From Microthyrium microscopicum (Eukaryota > Ascomycota > Dothideomycetes > Microthyriales > Microthyriaceae), in the NCBI GenBank assembly GCA_010405405.1, contig MU004241.1, positions 310,001 to 374,000 of the forward strand: a stretch of 64,000 bases of DNA, in the 5' to 3' direction. Below are positions 53,808 to 64,000 of the stretch, piece by piece. The first letter of the stretch is position 1; each line of letters begins with the position of its first letter. The position numbers and the translations under genes were made by a program. Under the pieces are notes generated by a model. It was not told the origin of the DNA and made no database searches. It saw nothing but the letters and a program-made list of their open reading frames with translations.

Positions 53808-56014
53808 TTATCCAACGATAATGTATTCATCATCCTCTTCGATGATAGGAGACAAGCCTTGGTTGACTTCATTCTCCTCGTCGTCATTGTCAACTTCATC
53901 ATCCTCTGAATCATCCTCGTCGTCACTGTTTTCCACATTGTGGCCTGCGAGTAGTCCAGTGAAGGTCCGATCTTGTGAGCTGTCGTTTATCAACTCGAGT
54001 AGCTCCTTCTCTATTTCGGTAAGCGGCTGACGTTTTGCCTTGCCTTTGTTCTTTGACTTTCGAACCGTGCTGCCAGTTTGTTGATTGCTATGGCTGGCCC
54101 TTTTCTTCTCGCCTGTGCACTTTCTTGTATTCTTGCCAGGCTTGGAAGCTCTTCCATAGAAGTTCTTCGCCAGTTGAGCACCTGCAAAGAATGCTACTTT
54201 GGCGGCATCGAGAGCTAGCGAAGTCTTAAAGTCGCTGCTTGATGTACTGTCCTCGAATACGAGAAGAATCCAGATGCTGAATGCTCGTTGCAAATTCTCT
54301 TCAGATTGGAAATAGATCCACCAGCCTTGAATGATGGCATAGACGCCAGCTTCAATAACGGCTGGTCGATTAGTTGGAAAGATCTTGAAGAGGATCAGCA
54401 ATTTCGCAAATCCAATCGCAGTACTGTCGTTAAGGTATACTGGCTCGTCTCTAAAGACAGCACGTACTTTCGTTATTTTTCGTGACTTTTCGAGAATATC
54501 CAGTCTCAGAATCGTGGCCACGCTTGAACTCTGCGAGCTTAGATAGTAAAGGTCGGCTAAAGTGACGGTAGCCTGTAAGCCTTTGGCAATTTCAGCCCAG
54601 AAGACCCACTCCGTCGAGGCACTATATCTCAGATGGGCTGTAGGAACGTGGCCGTCTCTCTTCTTCTTCAAAGCCTTGTACAGGGGAGCAACGTAGACCG
54701 GACTGAAAGCAGTCTTGCTCTCACGACTATCGATTAAGGTAAGGTTGATCTCATGAGGATTTACTCCGGACTCCAAGTCGTCAAAGGCCTTGCAAACAAC
54801 CCAAATAAGAGAGTCGCTGGTAGAAATGAACGGAGTGCCAGTCGGGGATCGCGCCATGTGATGAGCAAGGCGTTGTTTGAAGTAGCTGCTTTCCGGCGGA
54901 ATTGGTGTAGGCATGCGTCCGATGGGCAGCTGAAACTCGCTGGCTCGGAAGTAGGATGGGCTGTTGAGGCCAGCACTCTTAGGTCCCCATTTGCGGAATA
55001 GAAGAGCTGGAATCCCCTCCTCTTCCACTTGCTTTTGAGCTGAGCTAGAGGCGTTAGGAAAATCACTTGGTAAAGATGATTGTGCTAGTCGACCTGCTGC
55101 TGGACCACGGGGAGGAGGACACGGAGTGTCTGGTAAAGCTTCAGAGAGGCTTCTCATGTCGTTTATTGGACTATCCTCCACTATTCATCCCGTTAGCTTG
55201 TGTGACTAAATGCTGCGCTTATATGGGACGTACCGAGGATGATATCTTGGTCTGGGAAGACAGGAGTGCAGGGTCTAGCGGATTCCATCTCATCCTCACT
55301 ATCACTCATTATGATGATTATGTCTCTAGCATTATCTGGCAAGAAGTCGGTGCGAGTTGAATCAAGTGAAGATTGACGAGCATGCATGCCTTGAGTGCTT
55401 GAGATTGAGTTAGTCAGCTGAGGCAGCTGTCGCTGAGTGTTCAGAAAGGGATTGTTGATAGGCTGAGATTGCTGAGTATGTCGATGAGTACTAAAAACAG
55501 GAATATTACTTGGCTGCGGTTGACGACGAAGAGCCGAGCGACGCAAGGTCATATCCTCAACGAGCCGATGATGAGGGAGGATGCCCCTAGATCTCGCTGC
55601 AGACTCAACTCGAGCAATCAGCGTATTGATCTCCGGCGTCTTCACTATGAAGTCTGATTCCTGGATTCTGATCCGAAGGTTGTTCTTGTTCTTGGAAAGA
55701 TCTGCCTTCTTTCTTCGGCATATGTCGCGCCAATAAGCTGAGCACTTCCGAGGAGTCAGGGCCTCAGCCATAGGAAACATCTCAGTCATGATTGCTGCAA
55801 TGTCATGCCAAGAGTTGGTGAACCACCGCCTGAAGACAAGCAAAGCGGCTAATTCTTCGTCTGTCCAGGATCGTCCATGGAAATTGTTTATAGGTGGCTC
55901 TAAGCGCTGAAATACTGGTACTCGCGACCTTACTGTGGTTAAGTCTTGCTCAGGAGTTGAGCGAATTGACTCGGTTGGAGGCCTATAGGCAAAGTCTTCG
56001 AAATTGGGAAGCAT
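53808..56014 (-). CDS. SANT/Myb-like plus DUF7587-like hypothetical protein, 717 aa
   Basis: Two exons, 56014-55234 and 55180-53808, intron of 53 bp in phase 1 (ILG joined as ILVEDSPINDM). Residues about 47-97, GRSWTDEELAALLVFRRWFTNSWHDIAAIM then LTPRKCSAYWRDI, form a Myb/SANT-like tri-helix with its Trp residues, pointing to DNA or chromatin binding. A polar linker with SDSEDEME follows. Residues about 315-405, PALLFRKWGPKSAGLNSP then GTPFISTSDSLIWVVCKAF, match the fungal DUF7587 pattern of unknown function. The C-terminus is basic (KKRASHSNQQTGSTVRKSKNKGKAKR) and then strongly acidic (NSDDEDDSEDDEVDNDDEE). The combination suggests a nuclear protein; no function should be assigned. Residue positions are approximate. 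Confidence 0.65.
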
Positions 56015-56610
56015 TGTGACAAAGTACTAATCTGCTCTTGAAACAATGTGATAATGAGCAATTTTGAATCAAAGCAAGGAGCAACAAGAAGAATGAGCCT
56101 GTAATCAGTCAGAGAAAGATGAAGCAGGAAAAGAAGTGGACTAGAGAGTAATGTGGAGAGGTTATATCATACATCCCACTATCCGTGCTTTAGCTGCCTA
56201 TTCTAGGCATGGAGCTGGGACAAAATAAACTTCGATTGAGGTCTACAGTTGCGTCCCTAGGCAGTAAGAATTAAAATACTCAGGTTTTGAGGTTGGAAAT
56301 CTCAGCCTTGGGCTCAGCCTTGTGACGGAAGTTGCCGTGTAAGTAAAGAGCTCCCACAGCTCCCATGTGCTACGGAAAGAGCCCCGCACATATCCGGCGG
56401 TAAACAGCATGGTCATCAAAACTAAGGGGGCTGTAGCTTACCACGCTCAATCATACTCTCGATTAAAGGTGAGAACTTGATCTTGCCGCTTATTAAGTCC
56501 ATCTTGCTCGAACCATCTGGTGACAAGAACTCTAACGAAGTGTTCCATGTCAGTTACCTCATTGTGCCACTCAGGATCTGTTCAAACAATTCAGCGATAC
56601 TCCTTCGACA
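56015..56610. promoter_or_regulatory. Divergent region between SANT-like and MEMO1 genes
   Basis: 596 bp between outward-facing start codons; no other gene. A plus-strand frame starting at 56477 runs into the MEMO1 region in a different frame and is not called. Confidence 0.45.
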
Positions 56611-57696
56611 ATGGCGACCAGGGAAGCATCCCATGCGGGCGATTGGTACGATAGCTCCAAGTCAAAGCTTAACTTGCATCTTGATACATATCTCAACCGT
56701 GTGCCCGAAGAGCTAGTAGGCCTTGGGGAGCCTGCTGGAGAGCCAGTCCCGGTACCTGTGCCTGGAGCCAGAGCTATCATTGCGCCGTAAGTCGCCTCAA
56801 TCTTGCACCTTTTGGTTTCAGTATTGATTCTTTGTGCCAGACATGCAGGTTATTCTTACTCTGGCCCAGCAGCGGCCTGGGCCTATAAGTCCATTGACTG
56901 GTCTCAAGCGTAAGTAATTCCCCGATGATCTGTATGCTAAATGCTGATCGAGTGCAGCAAGCGGGTGTTCCTACTAGGGCCTTCTCACCACTATCATCTC
57001 TCCAACTGTGCTCTCTCGCAATGCGCCAAATATGACACTCCATTGGGTGCTCTGACTCTGGATCGAGAAACAATCGCCGAGCTTAAGCAGACCGGGGAGT
57101 TCGCGGCCATGAAACTCGATGATGACGAAGCCGAACACAGCCTCGAAATGCATCTACCTTACATTTATAAGATGCTGAAAGAGAGCCATACTGGATCTAG
57201 CCAGATGCCTCCTATCGTGCCCATCTTGATTGGCTCAACATCTGCTGCTGCCGAAAAGAAGTTTGGGGCAATCCTTGCTCCATATCTCGAAGACCCAGCC
57301 AACGTCTTCGTCATCAGTAGCGATTTCTGCCATTGGGGAACACGCTTTCGCTATACATACTACAAACCAGCTTCCGGTCCGGCCAAAAATCTTCGATCCA
57401 GTGATGCTCCACCTGTGCCTCACATCCATGAAAGTATTGCGGCGGTTGATCGAATGTGTTGGGAAGCCGTAGAGACCGGACAGCATAATGCGTTTCTCTC
57501 GGTATTGGAAGAGACAGGAAATACTGTCTGTGGGCGCCATCCAATTGGTGTCATGATGGCTGCGGTTGAAGAGTGGCGGAAGAACGGGGAAGGTCGGGAC
57601 GGAACATTCAGATTCGTCAGATATGAGCGCAGCAGCCTTGTACAGAATTTGCAGGAGAGTAGCGTGAGCTATTGCAGCGCTTATGCCATTCTATGA
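56611..57696 (+). CDS. MEMO1 family protein, 327 aa
   Basis: Three exons: 56611-56786, 56841-56909, 56958-57696. MATREASHAGDWYDSSKSKLNLHLDTYL is the conserved N-terminus of MEMO proteins (yeast Mho1/YJR008W). The first splice builds RAIIAPHAGYSYSGPAAAWAY, the second joins DWSQA to KRVFLLGPSHHYHLSNCALS; both hold metal-site His residues. LEMHLPYIYKML, VISSDFCHWGTRFRYT and NTVCGRHPIG supply the remaining conserved Asp, His and Cys. MEMO1 is related to non-haem iron dioxygenases and in animals links receptor signalling and iron/copper balance; in fungi its role is not settled. Length agrees with the family. A proline/glycine insert (GEPAGEPVPVPVPGA) lies before the first conserved block. Confidence 0.95.
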
Positions 57697-58061
57697 GAGT
57701 AGGGTGGAGTTCTTCCTGATAGAAATGTCACTGTATGGAAGTCAGTTATCATGCTTTTCAAGTCAATCACTCATGTCTTACCAAATTTAGGACTCCTTCC
57801 TCCAAAATCCACCACAAATATCTACTCATTTCTTGAAGCATTAGCATGTACATGAACACGTGTTTTCCAGCGTGTCTTCGGCCTGTTAAAGCAAATACAA
57901 GTTTAGCATTAGTAGTATTAGCAACTATTGCCAAGGGCCAGTTCCAATACAATAGAGAGGTCCGATCCTCCGGAAACTTCGCCGTAGACGCCACGCTCTA
58001 GCTCCAGTATTTAAACAAGTCATCCTGATTTGCTTTTATCTACCTCAGCGTTGAAGCAAAG
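57697..58061. other. Convergent intergenic region
   Basis: 365 bp between the MEMO1 stop and the 3' end of the MFS gene. Nothing recognised. Confidence 0.55.
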
Positions 58062-59533
58062 TTAGACTTTCCCAAAGTAAAACAATCCTTTCTTCGCAGT
58101 TCTGGTATAATGCATACAAACAGACGCAACGATCATGGCGACACCAGCAAATATAAACACGCCGTCGTAGTTCGCCCTGGCCTCGATCAAGACACCATTA
58201 GCGTCTTTTGGGCTTTGCGTTTTCAAGATAGCACCGGCAATGGGGTTGCCGATTAGCACGCCCAGTGAGACAACGGTGTACATCATCCCAACTCTCGTTC
58301 CAATCTTATTTAGTTCCGGCGATAATAGTCCCACGACTGCCGGTGCAGCGTTCGTTAAGCCACCAGCGAAGAAACTGTATATTATGGATATCGCGATCAG
58401 GTTCGCGGTTTGATGGACCGTAAGCCACAGCAGCAGAATTATGCCGGAGACATAGCTGATGGAAATGATGACATTCAGATTCCCAATGCTGTAATCATCA
58501 GTGGCCATAGAGCTCATACCTGAAAGGAACACATACCTGTCTGCAAGAAAGTTTGGGAGCAAGCGCCCAACAGTGCCTGCCGCATTCATTATGGCAAGCA
58601 TATAGAACGACAGCTCCGCGCTTGTACCAACTCGTAGCGAAAATGGCTCGATGTAGAAGAAAGGGATGAAATACGCCATGAAGCCTAAAGTGAGACCAAT
58701 TACGAAGACCGTGTAGGCAGGATCTCGGAACGCTTCCAGGTCGAAAAAGGGTCCAGATTTCCGGGGCGGCAAACGCGTTCTCAAGAGAGCAAATCCTAGT
58801 AGGAGAGATCCGAGCATGATGAATCCCATCGCTCGAGCAGCCCACGGAAACCCGGAATGGTTGATAATCTGACGCACTGCAATTGGATATATCACACCAC
58901 CTGTGCCACAAGATCAATATCAAGGCGATCGCAAGAGTCCGATGGAGTGCTTACCAACGCTACTTCCACTGGCTACTAGACCCATAGCCAGCGATCTCCG
59001 TGTGCTAAAATAAGTTCCAACAATCGAGATGCCACAGGTGAAGATGATGCCAGCTCCAATGCCTACACAAACACCTTGTGCTAGGAACACTTGATAGTAC
59101 TTTGTACTCAGAGAAGTCATCATCATGCCGAAAACCTGAAGAAACGACCCAATGGCGAAGAGAATATTGTAGTATCCCGCATCAAGAGCACGTCCGGTAA
59201 TCTGGCCCACAAACAGGAGCAGAAACGCTTGAATTGATCCGATCCATGATATGTTGGAAGGAGTGGAAGTCGACAGTAAATCGGAAGTATAGAATGCTTG
59301 AAAAACGCCGAAAGTCTGCACCATGCCACTATAGTATTTCTCGTCAATTGCAGCCGAACGAATACCAAGGCTGGACCTTACATGCTGTTGAGAGCAAACA
59401 GAAACCCTCCGGCTACCGCGAGCCATGCTTTGAGACCCCCATTTGGTATTGGTGCCGGTGCTTGAGGTTGTCCGGCCGGAACACCAATCTCCTTCTCAGA
59501 ATGTTTCTCGCTGTCGGTACCTGACGTCGCCAT
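58062..59533 (-). CDS. MFS monocarboxylate-transporter-like (SLC16/MCT) protein, 438 aa
   Basis: Four exons: 59533-59382, 59328-58955, 58900-58537, 58488-58062. The N-terminus ends in PNGGLKAWLAVAGGFLFALNS, the standard lead into TM1 of fungal MCT-like carriers (the conserved D/N-G-G-x-x-A-W). After splicing, IGMVQTFGVFQAFYTSDLL, SNISWIGSIQAFLLLFVG and STRRSLAMGLVASGSSVGGVIYPI (in pieces) follow the family. Intron 3 is 48 nt, divisible by three and free of stop codons, so its retention would add 16 residues (VFLSGMSSMATDDY region) rather than break the protein; splicing gives ADSIGNLNV, nearer the usual ADRxGxLN motif. Twelve membrane segments are expected. Substrates of fungal members include monocarboxylates, riboflavin and secondary metabolites; none can be chosen here. 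Confidence 0.88.
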
Positions 59534-60341
59534 TTCGCGTTATATTGAACGATCGAGAGTTATGTTTCATTTGAGAAGCAAATTTCAATGAACTTCAACG
59601 CCGGGGGTCAGCAGCTGTAAAAGGAGATGATGCCGTATTCGTCGTTCGGGAAGGCGTGGATTGTGCTGACAAGGTCGAAAGCAGTACTCCGTACTACCAC
59701 ATACAAGCACTATGCGGTATCATCATCGATTGCCACGACTGGGAGAGAGTGCGTTACTGGTCGTTGAGGTTGATGGTCATATTGAATGCATCGGGGAGAT
59801 TGTGAACCGCTTATACAAAAATATAATGCAGCAGATCTACAAGCAAACCTCTTCAACAAATTCTCGCGAGTCGCGAGTCGTGACGCCACAGACGCGACAG
59901 AAACCGTCGGCAACTTCCATGTTCTCTGACCGTGTCGTGAGCCGTGCAGGAATCTGTGCACCAGATCGCTGGGAAGATAATGATTTACCCATGACTTCAA
60001 CACGAAAGTGTGCAACGCGTTCCTGAAAACCGTCACAACCCCCGGCTTCATGATGATGGAAGTGTTTTCAATCTTCATTCAGCATGATTCTTTTGTTTTG
60101 AATGGTCCAGGCTCCATGACAACCATCAAGCCTCCGAAGGGACATATCGGCTATGGGATTGGTACCGGAACAAAGACTACTCGGTACCAGCAATGTACTT
60201 GTGGAAAGAAATAGACAAGTTATTTTATTTCAGCTTCGTATTCATCACTTTCGCATAGTACACCAATGCGTGTTCAAGGCCGATCACTTCGTACTCGCAA
60301 GATTGTTTAGAGGCTCATTTACAATGCTTATCTCTAACCCG
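59534..60341. other. Intergenic region left of the transposon relic
   Basis: Promoter of the MFS gene, then unassigned sequence. Small frames (59710-60078, 60008-60214) lack motifs. Confidence 0.45.
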
Positions 60342-61172
60342 CAATTTGGTTATCTCAGAAGCTTAGCCCCTAAAACTCCTAAAGCCAGATCCTGTCTTAT
60401 CACGGCACGTAATGAGGTAGATCTAAGTTTTAGGGTCTAAGACTATATCGCGCCTTTTATTAGTAGAAACGCTTTAAAATATAACAACTTCAACTTATTA
60501 ATACTTTATTAATAATAACTCGTTATTCTCTAAAATTAAGATATACTTAAAGCTCTTAAACTTAGCTTCTTAACACTATTTATGGCTTCTTTATTAGCCC
60601 ATTATTAAGCTTAGAATCCTCCTTTAGAATCTATGTTTTAATTCTAGGTTACTTAGAATTAGAAAATTAACAATTCTTTAAACTAATATAACTCCACTAC
60701 CTTTCCAAATTTAAGTTTTTAGATATTTGTTTTAGATTTTTTAGGATAAGGTAAATAACTATAAGCGCGGAAAAAATATCAAAATTTTGGTCGTTATAGA
60801 GCTTTAGGAGGTTAGTAAATTATATAATTGTAAGCATTTAGGGTATTTTTTAGCCTTATCTTTAGCGACCTATATAGCTATATAGAGTTAAGTAATAAAA
60901 ACGAAATTATAATAGTTATAAAGCGACGTTATTAAAGTATTTTTAGTAAAGCTTAGCTTTTTGAAATAAAGCTTTGTTGTCGAGATAAACCTAAATAAAG
61001 CCAAACTAAAGAACCCTTCTAAGCGTTTGCTCATACAAATTCCGCGATCTAATCCCAGACTGTTGGATCGCGGATTAGGAGGTTAATGTTAGTCCTAAAA
61101 GGGAAGAAGCTAATCTAAATTAGGATACTATAAGCGATCACAACAGTCTGGGTTTCTGAGATAACAATTTGG
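60342..61172. mobile_element. 815-bp AT-rich DNA-transposon relic with 8-bp target-site duplication
   Basis: The element (60350-61164) starts TTATCTCAGAAGC and ends with the inverted GTTTCTGAGATAA, 12 of 13 positions matching. It is flanked on both sides by the direct repeat CAATTTGG (60342-60349 and 61165-61172), a perfect 8-bp duplication as made by hAT-type and a few other superfamilies. Just inside the left end lies a hairpin (60362-60377 with 60426-60441, one mismatch) and inside the right end another (about 61054-61072 with 61133-61151). The core, 60440-61010, is AT-saturated with no coding capacity, consistent with RIP. The termini do not match the usual hAT start (CAGGG/TAGGG), so the family stays open. 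Confidence 0.75.
61054..61151. repeat. Inverted repeat: CCCAGACTGTTG arms inside the right end of the relic
   Basis: The left arm CCCAGACTGTTGGATCGC and the right arm, inverted as CCCAGACTGTTGTGATCGC, pair over 18 positions with a one-base bulge and a loop of about 60 nt. Next to the left arm the sequence GCGATCTAATCCC also pairs locally with GGATCGC.GGATTAG, giving a nested second palindrome. Confidence 0.75.
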
Positions 61173-62102
61173 AGTCTTGGTCTTGGACCCTTTTGATCAA
61201 ATCTTACGGCGTCAAGCCGAGAGCACTACCACTCGCGCTTCAAGGAATACCATCTTAACATTGTATCCCCGCAAGACCCTGCGGTCCGGGCCGCAGGGTT
61301 GGCTTTGTCTTCTATCAAAATGACCCACTACAGGGACTCCTAGTCGTTAAGACTTTGTGCTATGTGGCAGGCCCTACAGGAAACATGCAGTGTATCGTTG
61401 CAATTTAGAGAAGGGACAGCTGGTTGAACTTGAGGTGCATATTTCGAAAAGTATAGCTTCCGGTCACAAATTCATGTACCTTTCCTGAGTACCCTTGAAG
61501 GCAATCTGACTCAAGACCTCCAGATATTTCCTAGCGCTTATGTTGCTTAGAAGTTAGAACCTAAAGGTCAAATCCGAATCAGGCTATGTTCTGAGCTTCA
61601 GGTTCTGATTTAAGCCCCCAAGATGTGTGGTGTACTGCGGGTACGGTAAATCTACATTGTACTTTTCTTCGTGTCACAATAAGGCTGGGGTGGCTTTATA
61701 CTTACCTCTTAGGCTAGCTAAGCATTCATTTCGCTTCCTCACGATCATATGTACTGCTAATAATAGATGAAGCAATTGGTATATAGATTACTCTCGCAGC
61801 TCTGGTCAACAACGACGCACTTCTCATTCCAAGGCTCGTGTTTTGCTCTATAATATTGCTCACGTTATAACTGATCGATTTGTCACTTTAGGAACGAGTG
61901 ATTACTTTGGGCATTTTGACAGATCCACATCTCGTTGTCAGCTTTCCAAAGGTCTCTTCAGTTTTAGAAAACTGAATGTCGATCACATGAAAAGCTGTGC
62001 ATCACACTATCACCTCTCATGCAGTCCCTTTTGACCCGAAGCTTACCTCTGGTTCTTAACTCGCGAATTGCGCCCATAAAATTTGGTAGAACAGTTCGAA
62101 AA
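61173..62102. other. Intergenic region upstream of the salicylate-hydroxylase-like gene
   Basis: No gene recognised. At 61276-61299 a perfect 9-bp stem with a 6-nt loop (ACCCTGCGG, loop TCCGGG, CCGCAGGGT) stands out in GC-rich sequence; its position matches no gene end, so I do not call it a terminator. The last 85 bp may code for an N-terminal extension of the next gene. Confidence 0.45.
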
Positions 62103-63740
62103 ATGACTACTTCAAATAGTCCCCTGGATGTTATCATCATAGGCGCTGGAATATCAGGTCTCTCCACCGCTATCGCACTGCGACGAATCGGACACAATGT
62201 CAAGGTACCTAGCAATGCGGCGCAGATATACTACGACAGACTAAATATTGTCAGATTTACGAAAGATCGAATCTGAAAAATGAGCTCGGTGCGGCAATCC
62301 ATATCTCTCCGAATGCCTCGAGAATTCTTCTCAGCTGGGATTTCGATGTCAAGCGAGCTCGATTTGTTAAAGCAATGAAAACATATATTGCTAGCGGCAA
62401 TACGCTCCAAAAATTCTACGAGGGGAGCTATGATCACGTAGAACCCACGTACGGGGCTGCATGGTATCTGTCTCATCGAGTCGATTTGCACGAAGAGCTG
62501 AAGAGGTTGGCGACAACCAGTGAAGGCCCTGGCAAGCCCGCAGTGATTATCCCAAATTCTAAAGTGGATGACTATGTTTGTAATCTCAAAGTTTCACAAG
62601 GCCCGAATCGCTGATGAAGAGTTAGGATGTAGAAGCTGGCACCATCACCTTGTCAAACTCTGAAGTGCACAAAGCAGACCTCATTGTCGCCGCTGATGGC
62701 GTTCACTCTCAGGCAACAAAACATATCCTGGGATCACTTCAGTATCCTGAGCACACGGGGCAATCCGCATTCAGGTTCTTGATACCGACTGCTGACATAA
62801 TTGCGGACCCAGAAACCGCTGATTTTGTCAAAGACGATGATGGCCGCTTCAAAGTCTTTACCGGTGTTCGAGGAAACCGAATCGTCTGGTATCCTTGTCG
62901 AAAGTATGTGTAAAATAAAACCTGCGAACTGTGAACTAACGCATTATGGCAGTAATGAGGAGCAAAACTTCGCTGCCATTTTTCATGAGGATACAAGCGA
63001 GACAAAAGAAGGTACATATTACCCCAAATATGCGAAATATAGCTCACACTTTTTGAAGACTGGGACGCGTCCGTAAGTGGCGAGAAGCTGCTTGAAGAGT
63101 ATCAAGATTTTCACCCTGCCATCCTAGCAGTTTTCCGGTAAATCAACTGATGCTATGAGACATTTCTCGACTAACTCTGTTTAGGAAAGCCAAGAGTGTC
63201 AAAAAATGGCCCTTGTTGTTTCGTGAACCATTGCCAGCTTGGTATAAATCGAAACTAGTTTTGGTTGGAGATGCCGCACATCCAATGTTACCGCGTAAGT
63301 CTAGCAGTATTCTCATATCAGGTGCAATTCATGCTAAAAGCTCTCATAGACCAAGGTCAAGCCGGAGCACAAGCGATAGAAGATAGCGTTGCTCTCGGTG
63401 TGGTCCTTAATGGGGTAACGAAGACCGAGCTACAAAATGACCCCAATGCTCTAGCAAAGAGGTTAGAACTGTACCAGACCATCCGGCGAAGACGAGCTGC
63501 GGCCATGCAGATATTCTCCAATTTCGGTCAAGATCAAGGTGATAAGTGCGCCGAGGCTGTCAAGCCCTATCACGATGGTCCAATACCCAGTAAGTCGATC
63601 AGTGATTGTCGTCGGGAAGTCACATATGGACGCTGACGCTATTATAATTCACAGTGAATCCGGCAGAGTTTATTGTTTATAACTTTTCCTATAATGTCAA
63701 AGACCATAGTGAACAAGCCTTGAAGGATGCAAAGCTCTAG
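62103..63740 (+). CDS. Salicylate-hydroxylase-like FAD monooxygenase, 424 aa
   Basis: Eight exons: 62103-62204, 62255-62575, 62626-62903, 62953-63011, 63059-63137, 63185-63294, 63350-63589, 63655-63740; seven introns of 47-65 bp, all phases close. The N-terminus [39 protein letters not shown] (in pieces: [11 protein letters not shown] and KIYERS) is the FAD-binding Rossmann strand with its terminal Glu. [17 protein letters not shown] is the DG motif. [30 protein letters not shown], made by splicing exons 6 and 7, is the GD motif (read as [21 protein letters not shown]). This is the fungal salicylate 1-monooxygenase-like group of class A flavoproteins, which hydroxylate aromatic acids or act in secondary metabolism. 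An upstream in-frame Met (62019) would add 28 basic, hydrophobic residues resembling a mitochondrial presequence. Confidence 0.92.
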
Positions 63741-64000
63741 ATAACCGAAGATCTTGAATATCTGAACATGTCATATAAAGTGTATATACGGCCTTTGAAT
63801 TGATTATAAACTGCAACATTATCTCCACGCCCGAGGATCTTCATGTTTTTTGATTATCTTCATATACTACTTTTCAGCTGTCATTCGAGTTAAGATGGGC
63901 TAAAGGGTCCGAGACGTAGAAATGGACTGAACTGTTGGTAGTTATTATACCTTAGCAATATATGATAAGCGTATTGCGCTCCTAAATAAACTTGGTCGCG
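63741..64000. other. Right-edge flank, no gene recognised
   Basis: 3' flank of the monooxygenase gene, AT-rich with ATAT/TTAT words near the stop that could serve as poly(A) signals. Confidence 0.4.

Noticed and set aside
61276-61299. Perfect GC-rich hairpin considered as a terminator or attachment site
   Set aside because: It is not near any gene end, and hairpin terminators are not used by RNA polymerase II; kept only as a note.

Overview
The window is nuclear DNA of a filamentous ascomycete (Pezizomycotina; a Leotiomycetes-like fungus is my guess, not proven). The evidence is many short introns of about 45-60 bp with GTAnGT-type donors and CTAAC/CTGAC-type branch points, Zn2Cys6/fungal_trans regulators, an AA9 LPMO, a Fab1-type lipid kinase, and AT-rich islands of the kind left by repeat-induced point mutation. 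I rebuilt 25 protein-coding loci by splicing by eye; every exon phase given below closes in frame.

Left third (1-16 kb), accessory in character: an F-box/2EXR-like protein (973-2025), a protein with an ADP-ribosyltransferase-like core (2899-4342), a 474-bp AT-rich inverted-repeat element, a 17-bp minisatellite and a 32-nt G run. Then comes a possible catabolic neighbourhood: secreted dienelactone hydrolase, FAD monooxygenase, Zn2Cys6 regulator and secreted alpha/beta hydrolase (6.4-13.3 kb). An AA9 lytic polysaccharide monooxygenase follows (15.2-16.1 kb).

Middle (18-36 kb): a secreted protein with two six-cysteine modules and five dispersed copies of a conserved decapeptide, a DEDDh exonuclease, phosphatidylserine synthase divergent from the Rab7 homologue Ypt7, an SLC35F-like transporter, a 20-exon sugar transporter, a RidA/YjgF protein, a tyrosine-phosphatase-like gene broken by a TAG, and an F-box-like protein.

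Right (37-64 kb): an uncharacterised protein next to minisatellites, an acetoacetate-decarboxylase-like gene broken by a TAG, a GH31 glycosidase, a probable TPP1/Tpz1-like shelterin subunit divergent from FAB1 (2355 aa, no intron), a SANT-like/DUF7587-like protein, a MEMO1 protein, an MCT-type MFS transporter, an 815-bp AT-rich transposon relic with an 8-bp target duplication, and a salicylate-hydroxylase-like monooxygenase.

Housekeeping membrane-identity genes (PSS, YPT7, FAB1) are scattered among secreted or degradative genes and repeat islands. The most unusual item is the secreted decapeptide-repeat protein at 18438-19667. Other points of note are three GC-AG introns, microexons of 15-27 nt, and two nearly intact genes each carrying one in-frame TAG. 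All functions come from reading motifs; no database search was run.
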